Shown here piece after piece: positions 47,497-58,559 of a DNA stretch of 64,000 bases (the first letter of the stretch is position 1; the number at the start of each line of letters is the position of its first letter). The translations under genes were made by a program, and so were the position numbers. The notes below the pieces were generated by a model that saw only the letters and a list, made by a program, of their open reading frames with translations, ran no database searches and was not told where the DNA came from. The DNA comes from Patiria miniata (lineage: Eukaryota > Echinodermata > Asteroidea > Valvatida > Asterinidae). The DNA is taken from positions 28,013,334 through 28,077,333 of the forward strand of contig NW_024037074.1 in the NCBI RefSeq assembly GCF_015706575.1, in the 5' to 3' direction.

Positions 47497-47787
47497 TTTA
47501 ATTCAATTCAATTCAATTCAGTTGACATTTATTTAGCACTCTCCAATAAACCGATACAAAGTTGGATGATGTAAGTACAATACAGTTGTATTTAAACAAG
47601 CAATTAAAAATGTGAAGGTAATAACCACCAGAAAAAAAAATAATGCTTTAATTGAATCTAATTATTTAAATTAATATTTTATAATTAATAGCAAGCGAAG
47701 TTGAGAAAGAGTAGAATAGGAGAATATAAGGCTGTTCACATAAGCCAAGGCTTGTAGGTGGAACGGCCTGGACAGACTATACGACGA
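47497..47787 (-). mobile_element. Retroposed fragment with (TTGAA)n tail
   Basis: A 291 bp insertion relative to unit 4, where the site is intact at about 30427-30440 (CTTGTAATACACTCTGG). It is flanked by AATA on both sides. On the minus strand it ends in repeated TTGAA after GTGCTAAATAAATGTCAAC, as expected of the 3' end of a LINE or SINE. The parent family is not recognised. Confidence 0.55.
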
Positions 47788-48038
47788 AATACACTCTGGA
47801 AGAATGAAATCGAATTCTCCGGAAAGTAGAATTGCAAAGACATTTTGAATATTTACTAAAAAAAAGTTAAAAAAATCGTTTCTCTATTTTTGAAAAATAT
47901 GTGCAACAAATCATTGAATTACTTTGTATTTCTGTATAGTTATTTTGCTGTTTTGTCGTCTTGAATTTGAGGTTCGTGTTCAAGGCCCGGTACAGATGTG
48001 TGTCGACGGGGTTAGGGGTTGAAAATGGGAGGGCGCAA

Positions 48039-48506
48039 CAGCGGCGGCGGAGAGGGGTTTGAAACTCGGGGGGGGGGGGGCATCACCAAAAAGGGGCACT
48101 TGCAAGCCCGTGCTGAAATGTCGACACGTTTTTTTCACCGGACACTTGGCCTCCGTAAAATCAAATAGTGGGGGGCTGGTACCATCTTCCAACATAGCGG
48201 GCGCATTTAAAAACCAACGATTATATGCTAAATATGCATTATGTGCCCTTTCAAGGCCGTATTGTATGGGTTTTGGGACTTGATTTTCATATTCCTCGTT
48301 TATATCAAAAATATCTATACCATTATTGGGATATGGTTATTTCTAAGAAATAGTAAGATACTTTAAGGGCATTTTTGTTGTATCTTGAGGGGGCACTTTA
48401 CTGTTCGAGGCGGCACATTTATGGCCGCAAAAGGGGCACTTGGGAAAATCGGGGGGGGGGGCAAACGCCTCCCCCAGGCCCCCCCCCCCCGGTTCCGCCT
48501 CCCCTG
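48039..48506. mobile_element. hAT-like MITE with 8 bp target duplication
   Basis: Flanked by perfect GGGCGCAA repeats (48031-48038 and 48507-48514). It starts CAGCGGCGGCGGAGAGG and ends CCGCCTCCCCTG, the CA...TG form with 8 bp duplication typical of hAT. Unit 4 has the empty site near 30551 (GGGGGCAACAAAACTG). Inner sequence is the inverse of the element at 44389. Confidence 0.75.
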
Positions 48507-48639
48507 GGGCGCAACAAAACTGATATCAATATTTATTTATCTTTCAATAATTGAACAAGACCAGTAAATATTACTAAGACGATGGTGAAGTCCACTCGTT
48601 TCATTTCCCCCACGGATTCTTGAAATATAATAATTAATA

Positions 48640-48963
48640 ATTTGGGAGGCTAATCATCCTTACTCGCAGCTGGGATGCTGAATTGCGAAGGACGCGACTA
48701 CAACGTGGTCGGGCCGCTGGCACGTAAATTCGCCCATGGCTGCCGGCCACAACGACCCATATGGCCAAGGAGCACAGCCTTAAATCGAAAGTATTCGATT
48801 TTTCCGGAGGGAGGAAAACCGGAGGGCACGGAGAAAAATCCTCCTGGCACAGGAGAGAACCAACGCACAACTCTACTCACATATGATCCGTGGCCAGGAT
48901 TAGAACCGTGGTCACCTTGGTGAGAGGCGAGCAAAGTTACGCACAAGCCACCCACGCCACCAA
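48640..48963 (-). mobile_element. tRNA-derived SINE (unit 5 copy)
   Basis: Same element as 30695-31009. The B box is changed to GGTTCTAATCC here. Confidence 0.65.
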
Positions 48964-50890
48964 AAATGCTAGTATACTGTAGGCGGGAAAAATAATGAAG
49001 GAAAAATGACACGCATCCCCACGCCTATCGATTCTGTAACGGCCAGCTTGCCGGGTATCAGGCCCTTTTACCTGCCCCCCTTCCCCTCCACTCACAGCCT
49101 AACATAACCGGAAGCACATCGAGACTTTGGTTCTGTCCACCGTTGAGGGGCAGGGTGTTCAGGTCGGGTTGGGTCTGAAGGTTGTAAGACATTAATAAGG
49201 TGGTTGCGTCCTGCAGATTGATGGAAGATGGGTGAGATGGGGGGGGGGGCAAAGCCTTGGTGAGAGAGGCTGGATAGGGTGAAAGTTGAACCCACGTCAG
49301 CTTACGGGCAGGTATGTTAGGGGCAGGGTCGTTGCCAAGTGCAGCGGTGAGGTCTGAGTGCCGGATTTGGTAAAAATGGTCTTCGCATTGAACAGACGGC
49401 CAGCTCCTCAGGCCAGACGGCGCAGTACGGACGCCCTGTCCTCTTTGCCACTGGTTGTAGGTGTCCCAACACCCCCCCCCCAGTGATTTCCAAATATCCG
49501 ATGGCAGATTTTTTTCAGTTAAAATATTATTGCTGTAAGTCTGGTCGTGGTCAAACTCATGGTCACGGATGATGAAAAACGATACGTCACTTCAAACTCA
49601 GTGGCGTAAGTGGCGTGCCTCACCACTCAGCCTGCCTGGGATTCGGGGAGGCGCTTAACTCTTTTGAATGCTTCCTCCAGAAAATGAGGAGTCTAAATTA
49701 AGGTCCCTATAATGAACCATGCTAATGAGTAATACTTCGCTGCGTAATATCTCTCGAAATACTAGGTTTAAAAACGACACACCCTAGATAGGTATAAGAA
49801 TAGGTACTGTTTGGAATTGTGGGCAGTATTGCTCAGCTAGAAATCAGGCACACTCAGGGGCACAATTAGTGATTATTTTGGACTTTCGGTAGAATATGGG
49901 CCACCGTCTTCTCATTTTTTTTCAGTAGGTATTCTTATAGGCCGGTCTATTTTAGTGGGGAACTGTTAGTTGTCATCAGCAGAACATTGATGAGTGAATT
50001 ACTAAAAAAAAAGTGGCACTCGATAGGTTACCCAACGAAAAACAAATGTCCCGACACGACTGTATAATGTTGTACAAATAGATTTACTCTTCCTCTTCCT
50101 TTCGACGAAACTATTAATAGAAAGGGGAACAACAGCACTCTAGCATTAAATAAGCACCCCTTTCTCCGCCTCAGCCTATTGGTTCGGGATCCGTCGTTGG
50201 CTGCCCAGGGTGGTTAGGAGGGGGAAGGGATGGTGGGGCAGGGGTTCGATATGGGAATTCGTGCTTGGCTTGGAGATCAGGCTATTGAAGGCTGGTGTTT
50301 CCTAAGGAAAGAAGTTTGTTGCACATGGTAGGATCCAAACAGTTGGGGTAAGTTTGGGATTAGATTAGATCAGGCGAGGGTCAAGATCGGGGTCGGCCTA
50401 ATGATGTGTTTGGTTTTAGTATAAGTTGGGATCAATAACCGGAGGTGGGAGGCCTCAATTAACGGGGAGGGGATTCTACATGTTCGAGGTGGATTGCATG
50501 CCGAGAAGTTGGCATGGCCGAGCGCACGTTTGACTAGTGGATGGGGATAGATGAATGGTTATAATTAAGTTGCCTTTTGGAATTGCTGGGCTCTGCAAAA
50601 TAAGTATACTTCACCGTATGGACCTGATATTATGCACACAATATATTGAAGTTCTTATTGCTTGTTCTTTTCAAGCTAAATTATTACGCCTTCGTGTTTC
50701 TATCAAAAATGTAGACTGCATAACCTGACTACAAAATACTAGCCACCAAATGCGTGGCTCCATTAAATAACACGAAGCGCACAACAAACACTGATTGAAT
50801 CACGCATGGCCGGTGTACGTCATTATTCTATCCACCAATCATATTTAGTCACCCAACAAGTCGGTAACCACAAGTGAGTGGGTGTGATTG
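48964..50890. other. Upstream region of unit 5
   Basis: No gene is seen. Mirrors 31010-33070, including one copy of the promoter-upstream repeat (50220-50730) and homopolymer patches near 49238 and 49475. Confidence 0.6.
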
Positions 50891-50891
50891 A

Positions 50892-51171
50892 CACGTGCCA
50901 GTCACAATCCACGTGTTTGATTGTGTCACCGACATCCTTACAATCATTCCACCAATTAGATGCGTCTATTTGAGTGTCGGTGATACAAGCTTTGGGTTTA
51001 ACGTGTGACAATGTAACATTAACATCATTTCCCTCTCATCAATATGAAGCGAGTCGGTGATGTGTGATTTACAGCGCGCAGGGGGCCAATCACCAACCGG
51101 GCTTGCAAGTTCCTCAGTCACTGCTCGGGAAATCAACGTCAATATTTAAGTCACAAGCTGCCGGTTCATTC
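50892..51171 (+). promoter_or_regulatory. Promoter of C1q copy 5
   Basis: Two E-boxes CACGTG (50892-50897 and 50910-50915). The distal CCAAT is changed to CCAGT but the proximal CCAAT at 51084-51088 is kept, as is TATTTAAG at 51143-51150. Confidence 0.6.
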
Positions 51172-51251
51172 CTCACAACGACCGCAGCTCATGTTCACGT
51201 TCAGACGACAACCCGAGAGAACTGTTTGCACGATCGAACAAGAATTGCACG
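51172..51251 (+). other. 5'UTR exon 1 of C1q copy 5
   Basis: Upstream ORF ATG at 51191 (MFTFRRQPERTVCTIEQELH) and donor GTGAGTG at 51252. With no exon 2 visible, the likely join is straight to the coding exon at 56847. The upstream ORF would then run into the coding region and stop 17 codons later (GGG-TAA), overlapping the true start. Confidence 0.55.
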
Positions 51252-52360
51252 GTGAGTGTTTGAAACAATCTTTACGATAATTCTGCTAACTTTGGGATTA
51301 ATCTTTTTGATATATGATATTGGCACACATGTACTTATAGCCAAAACAGTGCGCTGTAAATATTTCCGACCATGATGATCCCATTCCCATACGGTTATTC
51401 GATAACTTATCAGGCGATATTGGTGCTTGAATCATAACCAGGTATTATGTTGCATAGACTACAGCTGAATTAGCTCTAGTCTGAAAAGTTGATGCGCATT
51501 CAGACCAACATTTTGTGAGGCCAAAATCAGGCAATGATATAGCTAAGAGCAAATAGTCAAGATTTTGTTATTTGTTCGGAATAAGGAATTCCTGTCTGAC
51601 AATATTTCTGCTACTACTTACATAGTGCACTCTCGACGCACAATAATTACCCAAATACTGAATAGTGAAAAACAACACTACAAATTAAAGGAAGTTTTAT
51701 AGTTTTTATTGCCATTCAGATTCGCCGGTTTTCCAGTCAAACATGGCTGTAGGTTTTTCAAGAGTGTATTACATCTAGATCCTCATTGTTATTGAAGTTC
51801 ACGCACTTACACAATTATTCAGATGAAAAATTTTAACCTTTTTTTGTGTTCAAAGAAAGAAATCTTGCGGAAGCTCGACACTTGACCCATAGTATCAGTA
51901 TGATCTATCACCCGCTTTGTTTTCTTTCTATAGTTTTCCCTGTTTATTGTATCAGACATAAAATCCCGATGCGATCCGCTCAATTTTTTTTCCGGCAATC
52001 ACTGTAACCAATTAAGGAGAAAAAAAATTATACGGAAGTTGGCCACGGAAGAACGTATAAAGGAAATCGGGACATCTCTAACATCCTGTCCTATGTTGTG
52101 TTATTGAAAACTGGGATAATCTCAATACCTTTTGCACTTTGTTTTTAAACTGTGTCCTTCACTAGATCACAATGCGTCATTCCGGTTTGATCACTATATA
52201 GGCCTGAACGTTCATACTTTCAAGCATTGCACGATAAATGTGTCACTGGTTAGAAGAGACTAGAGGGCGCAAATACAAACGGACCAGATCATTATTACAC
52301 ACACAGTTTTATTCAAGTTCAAATTGCTTTACTCCGCTGGATTCATTTCTCGAAATCCTG
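51252..52360 (+). other. Intron 1 of copy 5, first part
   Basis: No gene is seen. Near copy of 33429-34530. Confidence 0.6.
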
Positions 52361-52364
52361 TTAA

Positions 52365-52818
52365 CCCTAAAGGGGCCGGGTTATTTTGACCATCTCTCAG
52401 CCGGGGGGGGGGGCGGATTTCGCCCCCCCCTAAGATCTCGGCCATCGAGTGACAAAATTTTTTGAAACTCAGCACATGCATAGAGCAACTCTTCCTTAAC
52501 ATGCCCAAGAAATTTCATGACTATAGGTCAAAGGGTTTTGGAATTATGGCTAATTAATTATTCATATGTATGAATGGCAATTCTGCTCGGTGTACACGAC
52601 GTATATGCGAAAATTCAGTTTTCACGGCGCGTAGCGCCGGAAAATTTTTCACTACGTGCCAACCCGTGGGCCGATTTTTATGTTTTTGGTATCAAAAGAT
52701 GCGTAAAGCTCGAGGCTAAAAAGTCATAACAGCTCGGGTTGCGAAAAAATTTTTTTAGAAGCTATCGCGGAAAATGTTGAGGGGGGGGGCGGATTCCGCC
52801 CCCCCGGCCCTTTTAGGG
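52365..52818. mobile_element. piggyBac-like MITE in opposite orientation, with empty site in unit 4
   Basis: Flanked by TTAA (52361-52364 and 52819-52822). Unit 4 shows the uninterrupted CCTGTTAAGAGTTGATG with one TTAA, direct evidence for TTAA duplication. It is the intact reference for the element interrupted at 22045. Confidence 0.85.
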
Positions 52819-52822
52819 TTAA

Positions 52823-53856
52823 GAGTTGATGTTTGTACAAATTATTCGGACCGTTTGTTTAGCTGTCCGACTTCCAAGTTTGAAGCATCAGCTTTCATGG
52901 GCGTTGCGAGAGGTGGGGGGGGGGGGGGGGGGGCATTGGGCGCTTGCTGCCCCCGGACATGCAAAAAATAAGGAGAAAAAAGGGGGAAAATAAAAAGACA
53001 GGCGTGGAATCATACTGTTGTTAATTAAATGGGAGTGGGGGCAAAACAAGAAGAAGATCAATCGGGAAAATGCTGCAAAATATTAAAAGGATGGGGGGGG
53101 GATGTGCTTCGGTCACTGCCGGAGGGGAGGGCGCCCCTCCGCACCCTGGATCCGCCACTGATTTTGCTACACTGCCCGATTTTCTTGAAAATGTGTAACA
53201 TTTTGTAAACGTATGCATGAAGTTGAAACCCTTAGCGGGACTTAAATCCAAAGCACATGTGATTTCGATGCAAAGTAACGTCAATTGCCTACCTGTTTTT
53301 ACGCGTATATTGAAGACACCCTTAAATATTTTGATTGTTCGCTAAATTCAACTGGGTGTGAAAATGTTTGCCTGTTTTATGCAAATTTGAAGGAAAGTGT
53401 TGCATTATTGAACGAGCAAGGTGTGAAATTGGACGGAAAAAGCTAGTTGAATAAAGAATTTGCTGTTTTAAAACTCACATAATTACGCTTCCAGAAACAT
53501 TTCAATGTCTTAGGCTTCTAGTACCTCGAAAAAAATGCAGACATTTTTTATTTGTAAAACGAATTTGAATAAAGGTGTTAATGAGAGCGTTTAAATACAT
53601 TGAATGCTAATTTCAGGCAACATTTACTTTCCCGAGAAATTTCATGTAGCCACATTAAAACATGTTGCTATTTCTGGACGTATTCGACCAGGAAAATACC
53701 CGTCAAATAATAATTTTTCCATTATTAATTAGTATCATTTTTCCCGTTTTCGAAAGATGATTTATCATATGAAACAAGTCTATTTTTTTTTTTGCAGTAG
53801 GCCTTATTTTGGGAGAGTGCTCAAAACTTCATTCATTCTATCATCTAGCCACTTAA
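52823..53856 (+). repeat. Intron 1 of copy 5, middle: intronic repeat copy
   Basis: A G-rich dispersed repeat (52895-52960), then a copy of the intronic block (53130-53760) with the GCACCCTGGATCCGCCACTG segment. No gene. Confidence 0.55.
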
Positions 53857-54241
53857 CCCTAAAAGGGCCGGGGGCCGCAATTCCCCCCCCCCCCTCAACT
53901 TTTTTCAGCGCTAGCCTTGAAATTCTTTTTTTTTATTTTCGCGACCCAAGCTGTTATGACTTGTTAGCCTCGAGCCTTGCGCATCTTTTGATACGCGCCG
54001 CGAAAAAATAATTTTCTCATATACGTAGTTTACACAGAGCAGAATTACCATTCGTACATATGAATAATTAATTATCCATAATTCCAAAGCCCCTTGACCT
54101 TTAATCATGAAATGTCTTGGGTATGTTCATGATAGGTTGCTCTATAAATGTACTGTCACTCAATGGCCGATATCTTAGGAGGGGGCGGAATTTGCCCCCC
54201 CCCGGCTGAGAGATGGTCAAAATAACCCTGCCCTTTTAGGG
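53857..54241. mobile_element. piggyBac-like MITE (unit 5 copy of 35083-35469)
   Basis: Same insertion as in unit 4. The left TTAA is intact (53853-53856) and the right one has drifted to TTAG. Confidence 0.8.
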
Positions 54242-55125
54242 TTAGCATTGTTAGGTTCTGATATGCATGTTTTTTTTCTTTATGTACATTCCTTCATCTG
54301 AAAGTCATGTCATGTTATACTTTGTTTCAACACTATCACACAGTATCTTCAAGGGCAAATCCAGAGTGTTTCCTGCCTGGGTGGATGTTGTGCCGGGAAA
54401 AGGGGTGGAAGGGCTCTTTCAAGTGAAATGTGGCCTGATTTGATAAAACTTCGGTCACTGCTGGGGAGAGGGCGCCCCATCCGCACCCCTGCATCCGCCA
54501 CTGATCTTGCTAAACCTCCCAATTTCATTGAACATGTGTTACTTTGGCAAACGTATGCATGAAGTTGAATTCCCGAGCGGGACTGAAATCCAAAGCACAA
54601 TAATTCACTGCAAAGTAACGTCAGTTTCAATTGCCCACTTTTAAGGCGTATAATGAATATTTCCTTAAATATTTTGATTGTTCGCCAAAATCAACTTGGT
54701 TTGAAACTGATTGCCCGTTTTTATGCGAATTTGAAAGAAAGTGTTCATCACTGAATAAGCAAGGTGTAAAATTTGACGAAAAAAAGCTATTTGAATGAAG
54801 AATTTGCTGTTTTAAAATCCACACAAATATGCTTTCAAAAACATTTCAACAACTTACTAATGGCTTAAATATACATACGATTTGTATTGGTATACTAATG
54901 AATTTGAAAAAAAAAAATGAAAGCGTTTGAATAAATTTAATGTTGATCTCAGGGAACATTTAGTTTCCCGAGAAATTTCACAAAGCGAGATTAAAACATG
55001 TTGCTTTTCCTGGACGTATTCCGATCAGGAAACTACAAATAATCATTGGACCGTTGTTTTTATTAGTGAATAATTGTTCCTGGTTTCGAATGACTATTTA
55101 TCAAATTGGAAAAAAACCTCATCAT
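54242..55125 (+). repeat. Intron 1 of copy 5: intronic repeat copy
   Basis: Homologous to 35473-36290. No gene. Confidence 0.55.
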
Positions 55126-55305
55126 TGAATACGGGCGATTCCCAATAGTGCGCCTCCAAGAGTTTGCAGCGCGTTGGCCAATCACAATGCGCGAAATCAG
55201 TCGACCTTTTCCAAACGGGCGTTGGGTCGACAGATTTTGCGCATTGTGATTGGCCAACGCGTTGCAAACTCTTGAAGGCGCACTATTGGGAATCGCCCGT
55301 ATTCA
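55126..55305. mobile_element. Palindromic MITE, 180 bp
   Basis: Arms of ~67 bp beginning TGAATACGGGCGATTCCC and ending in the reverse complement, with GGCCAATCACAATGCGC near the middle. Missing from unit 4 near 36310, so it is newer than the unit 4/5 split. Confidence 0.75.
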
Positions 55306-56846
55306 ATTGATGAATTATTTTTTTCTTTCCTTACTAAAGGTTCTGAGGCAGTTCAGTCAAACTTAGTGCCATTAATGTTTTGTTCGGAAAACGGAATTCC
55401 TGTCTGACCATATTTACGCTACTGCTTTCATTCTGCACTTTCATCAACAAAATTGCCCAAACTGCCTGAAGGTTTCTCTAGTTCCTGAAAACAAATTTAG
55501 ATTTTTGTCGCTAGAAATAGCACACTATAAATTCATGGAAGTGTTTATTGTCAATAAACATGGCTATTCACGTTTGACTGTTTTCTAGGCAAATCTAGTA
55601 GAATGTGTTTTCAAGAGTGTACTTGGCCTAAACACCAAGTTTCCTGCTATTATTGAAATTCACGCGCTCTCAATATTTCAGACGAATGAATCTTTGTTCC
55701 TTTTTGTTAACATTTTGGTTACAAGAAAACAATCTTATAAGTATACCCTTACCCATAATTTATAGACCATTATGATGAATTACCCCCTTTGTTTTCTTGC
55801 TGGTTTCCCCTGTTTATTGTATCACTTTAAGTTTCAAACATAAAATTCCTGTGCGATGCACTCACATGTTTTCCCGGCAATCACTCAAACTAATTTAACG
55901 CTGTGGAAATTGGTCACGGAGGAACGTATCAGGAAATCATGACAACGCAAACATGCCTGTCTTATTTGTGTTATTAATAAAGTGGATATTCTCAGTACCT
56001 TTGAATTTGTTAAACCGTGTCAATCTGCTAGTTCACAGGTGCGCCATTCCGGTTTGATCATTAAGTTACTTTCAAGCGTTGCAGGTTAAACGTGTCACTG
56101 GCTGGAATAGACTAGAGGGCGCAAATACAAACGTACCCGATCATGATGATGCACACAATTTACTTCAATTTCAAATTGCTTTATCGAGCATGATTCATTT
56201 GTAGAACTGATACATAGAGTTGTTGTTTGTAGAAATCATTCGGCCCTTTAGCTCTGCTGTCCGCATATTTCTTAGAAAATGATATATGTCAGGGAAGGAA
56301 ATATGCATATCAGAACTTTTAAAATTGTTAATGTCAAACTGCAACCATCTTTATTAGGTCGCAGTTAGAGCATTTACGATTTCGTTTAAATGTTTCTCTT
56401 TCACGTCATGCGAATTTTCAGTTTCTATTTGAGATGCTAGTAACAATTTTACAAAGGCCTTTTTCGGAGGGTGATTATCTTAAGAATCAAAGTCCCAATG
56501 ATCAGAATTTTAAAACTCCGAATTTTACAAGCTATATTTTTCGTATTGGGAGGGGTCCGGAAGCGCGCCACCAGGTGTCAGCTTCCAGGTTCCATTGTGA
56601 GGGTTGACCCCCCAAAAACTACGCTTTTCATACCTTTTGAGCCCCTTGGCGTCAGAAAGGCCTTGTCATAATAACGCCGAACGCATTCTCTTATATTGTT
56701 TCTCAAAGTCAGAAATGTCTTTTAGACAAATTCTTCAGTTTATCTTAGCTCAATATTTTCTCTACTCTTTCCTATTGATTTATTTATTTTGTTTAGGCCA
56801 TTCTCGATTGATTTGTTTTTCGTTTGATGTATTGGTTTCTTTACAG
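55306..56846 (+). other. Intron 1 of copy 5, last part, with exon 2 apparently deleted
   Basis: 55320-56390 follows unit 4 (36330-37389). It then jumps at 56382-56400 (AAATGTTTCTCTTTCACG) to sequence matching unit 4 from about 39683. About 2.3 kb of unit 4, containing exon 2, has no counterpart. A TTTC word is shared at both edges. Confidence 0.65.
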
Positions 56847-57662
56847 ATGAAGATCTGCGTCGCCACCATTCTGTCAATCGCCCTCCTTCTGGGTAACTCT
56901 GTCAAGCTCCGAGCTTCCGTTTCTGGGCCTGTTCCCTCGGACGGTGATGGTCCTGCATCTCAGGTGTGTCAGCAGTGCTGCCAAGGACCTGCTGCAATAC
57001 CCGGCATACCAGGTCTGCCTGGGCCAGTAGGACCGATGGGGCCGTACGGTCAGCCGGGGTCAAAGGGCGATGCAGGTCAGCATGGTGAGATTGGCCCTAT
57101 TGGACCTATGGGTGAGCGGGGAGCACCTGGGAACAAAGGGTCTAAAGGGGACGATGGGATTGGTCTGCCCGGCAAGATAGGTCCGAGAGGTCTTGTTGGA
57201 GCAGCCGGTCAGGCTGGTGTCAAAGGTCAGAAGGGTGAGCCGGGGGAGACGCTGGACGACTCCAACCAGCGGGTGGCATTCACCGTGGTGAGGACAAGCC
57301 AGTTCACCTCTTCCAGTCACGACACCCGTTTGCCCTTCCAGCAGACCGAGATACTTTTGTCGGGTACCAGCTTCGATCTCGAGACCGGTACGTTCACCTG
57401 CAGTGTGCCGGGCACCTACGTATTTTCCTTTTCTGTTCTTAAGTATAGCAATAGTGGTAGCCTTCACATCCATCTTGTTAAAAACAGTTACTGGGTGATC
57501 ACTACTTATGGTGAATCAAGTCAACGCGGTCAGTTGTCTGGTAGCGCTGTGCTGGTTCTGCAGCGTGGAGACGCGGTGTATTTAGCGATGTACGGTCGGG
57601 TGCACAGTGATTCCACCCAGCACTTCAGCTCATTTAGTGGCTTTCTCCTTAACTCCGAATAA
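56847..57662 (+). CDS. Collagen-C1q secreted protein, copy 5 (271 aa)
   Basis: Intact and the shortest copy. Signal peptide, Cys41, Cys44 and Cys45 and stalk as in its sisters, but with one Gly-X-Y triplet fewer (GPRGLVGAAGQAGVKG). Head landmarks are FDLETGTFTC, SVPGTYVFSF, QRGDAVYLAM and SFSGFLLNSE. Head loops differ again: QFTSSSHDT, KYSNSGSLHIHLVKNSYW and YGRVHSDSTQHFSSF. Start chosen at ATG after TTTACAG. The stop overlaps AATAAA. Because exon 2 is missing upstream, its 5' leader and upstream ORF differ from the other copies, which could alter translation. Secreted recognition role inferred from family. Confidence 0.93.
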   Translation: MKICVATILSIALLLGNSVKLRASVSGPVPSDGDGPASQVCQQCCQGPAAIPGIPGLPGPVGPMGPYGQPGSKGDAGQHGEIGPIGPMGERGAPGNKGSKGDDGIGLPGKIGPRGLVGAAGQAGVKGQKGEPGETLDDSNQRVAFTVVRTSQFTSSSHDTRLPFQQTEILLSGTSFDLETGTFTCSVPGTYVFSFSVLKYSNSGSLHIHLVKNSYWVITTYGESSQRGQLSGSAVLVLQRGDAVYLAMYGRVHSDSTQHFSSFSGFLLNSE

Positions 57663-57695
57663 ATAAATAAATAATCACCACGCATGAAAATACAG

Positions 57696-57862
57696 TAGCC
57701 TTTCGCCAAGTCCATCGTCGCTTAACTTGCCGGCATTAGACAAAGACTGGAGCGGGAGACCACACACGCGAGTAGTGAAGCCACGAGGCCTTTTGCCATC
57801 TTGTCAAGCATTTCTTATGTGTTTTCGTAGCTTTAAGCCTCGATGGCCTTGGCGAAAGGCTA
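57696..57862. mobile_element. 167 bp MITE, TAGCCTTTCGCCAAG ends
   Basis: 15-base perfect inverted ends (TAGCCTTTCGCCAAG and CTTGGCGAAAGGCTA) just after the stop of copy 5. Not seen in the flanks of copies 1 and 2. Confidence 0.7.
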
Positions 57863-58017
57863 GAAAATAAAGGGGCAGGGCTGTTTTGCCAAAACAATAA
57901 CTAATGAATAAAAAGAAATTAATGTTCAATATCTTAATAATAAGAATGTCAACTAGAAGTTGGCGTTTGTGTTGAGGTACAAACGCAGAGTGGCCGGGCA
58001 GGCAACTATTTCATTAA

Positions 58018-58559
58018 AGATATAATCCATCATGTGTAATTTGTGCATTTTGTTCGTTTGAAGCAACAAAAGTGCTCAAAATCTAAAGAAGGGTACTGAA
58101 CAACTGACCTGATGAAGTTTCAGCTCAGCTTCAGCTGTATATTCCGAGAAAAACAGCATTCTAGGATTTCAATTTCAAATCAAAAGTTGCTGAATCATGT
58201 TTTGAATTGGGCCTGAATTCAGCGTCCGAGACACGATCTCACTGAGCCGATTGCAGCTACGCGATGTCGCGCACTGATCCGACGAATTATAGCAACCGCG
58301 CGTGAGTGTGCGTCGTGCCAATGCTTGCGCGCGCTCCGCCGAATAACAAAACGAACTACTAATTTAAATTTCCTACGGTGCGTCTTAAGACGTACCGTTG
58401 GAAAGGCCTTCTTTTGTTGATTACCTCAAAATGACAGCTTGCCAGAAAAAATAATTTCTCAGGGAGTTTAGTCCCCTTACTATTTTTCAACCAAGTATGT
58501 TTTTCAACAATAAATACGCCAGTTACTTTTCGGATAGCTGCAAATGATGGACTATAGCT
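58018..58559. mobile_element. TTAA-flanked TIR element, 542 bp
   Basis: Ends AGATATAATCCATCAT and, reversed, AGCTATAGTCCATCAT, between TTAA at 58014-58017 and 58560-58563. Copies 1 and 2 keep the empty site (ATTAAACACTGCCCAGT or ATTAAACATTGCCCAGT). The ends differ from the piggyBac-like family here; TTAA with AG ends would suit a Kolobok-like origin, which is a guess. Confidence 0.7.
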
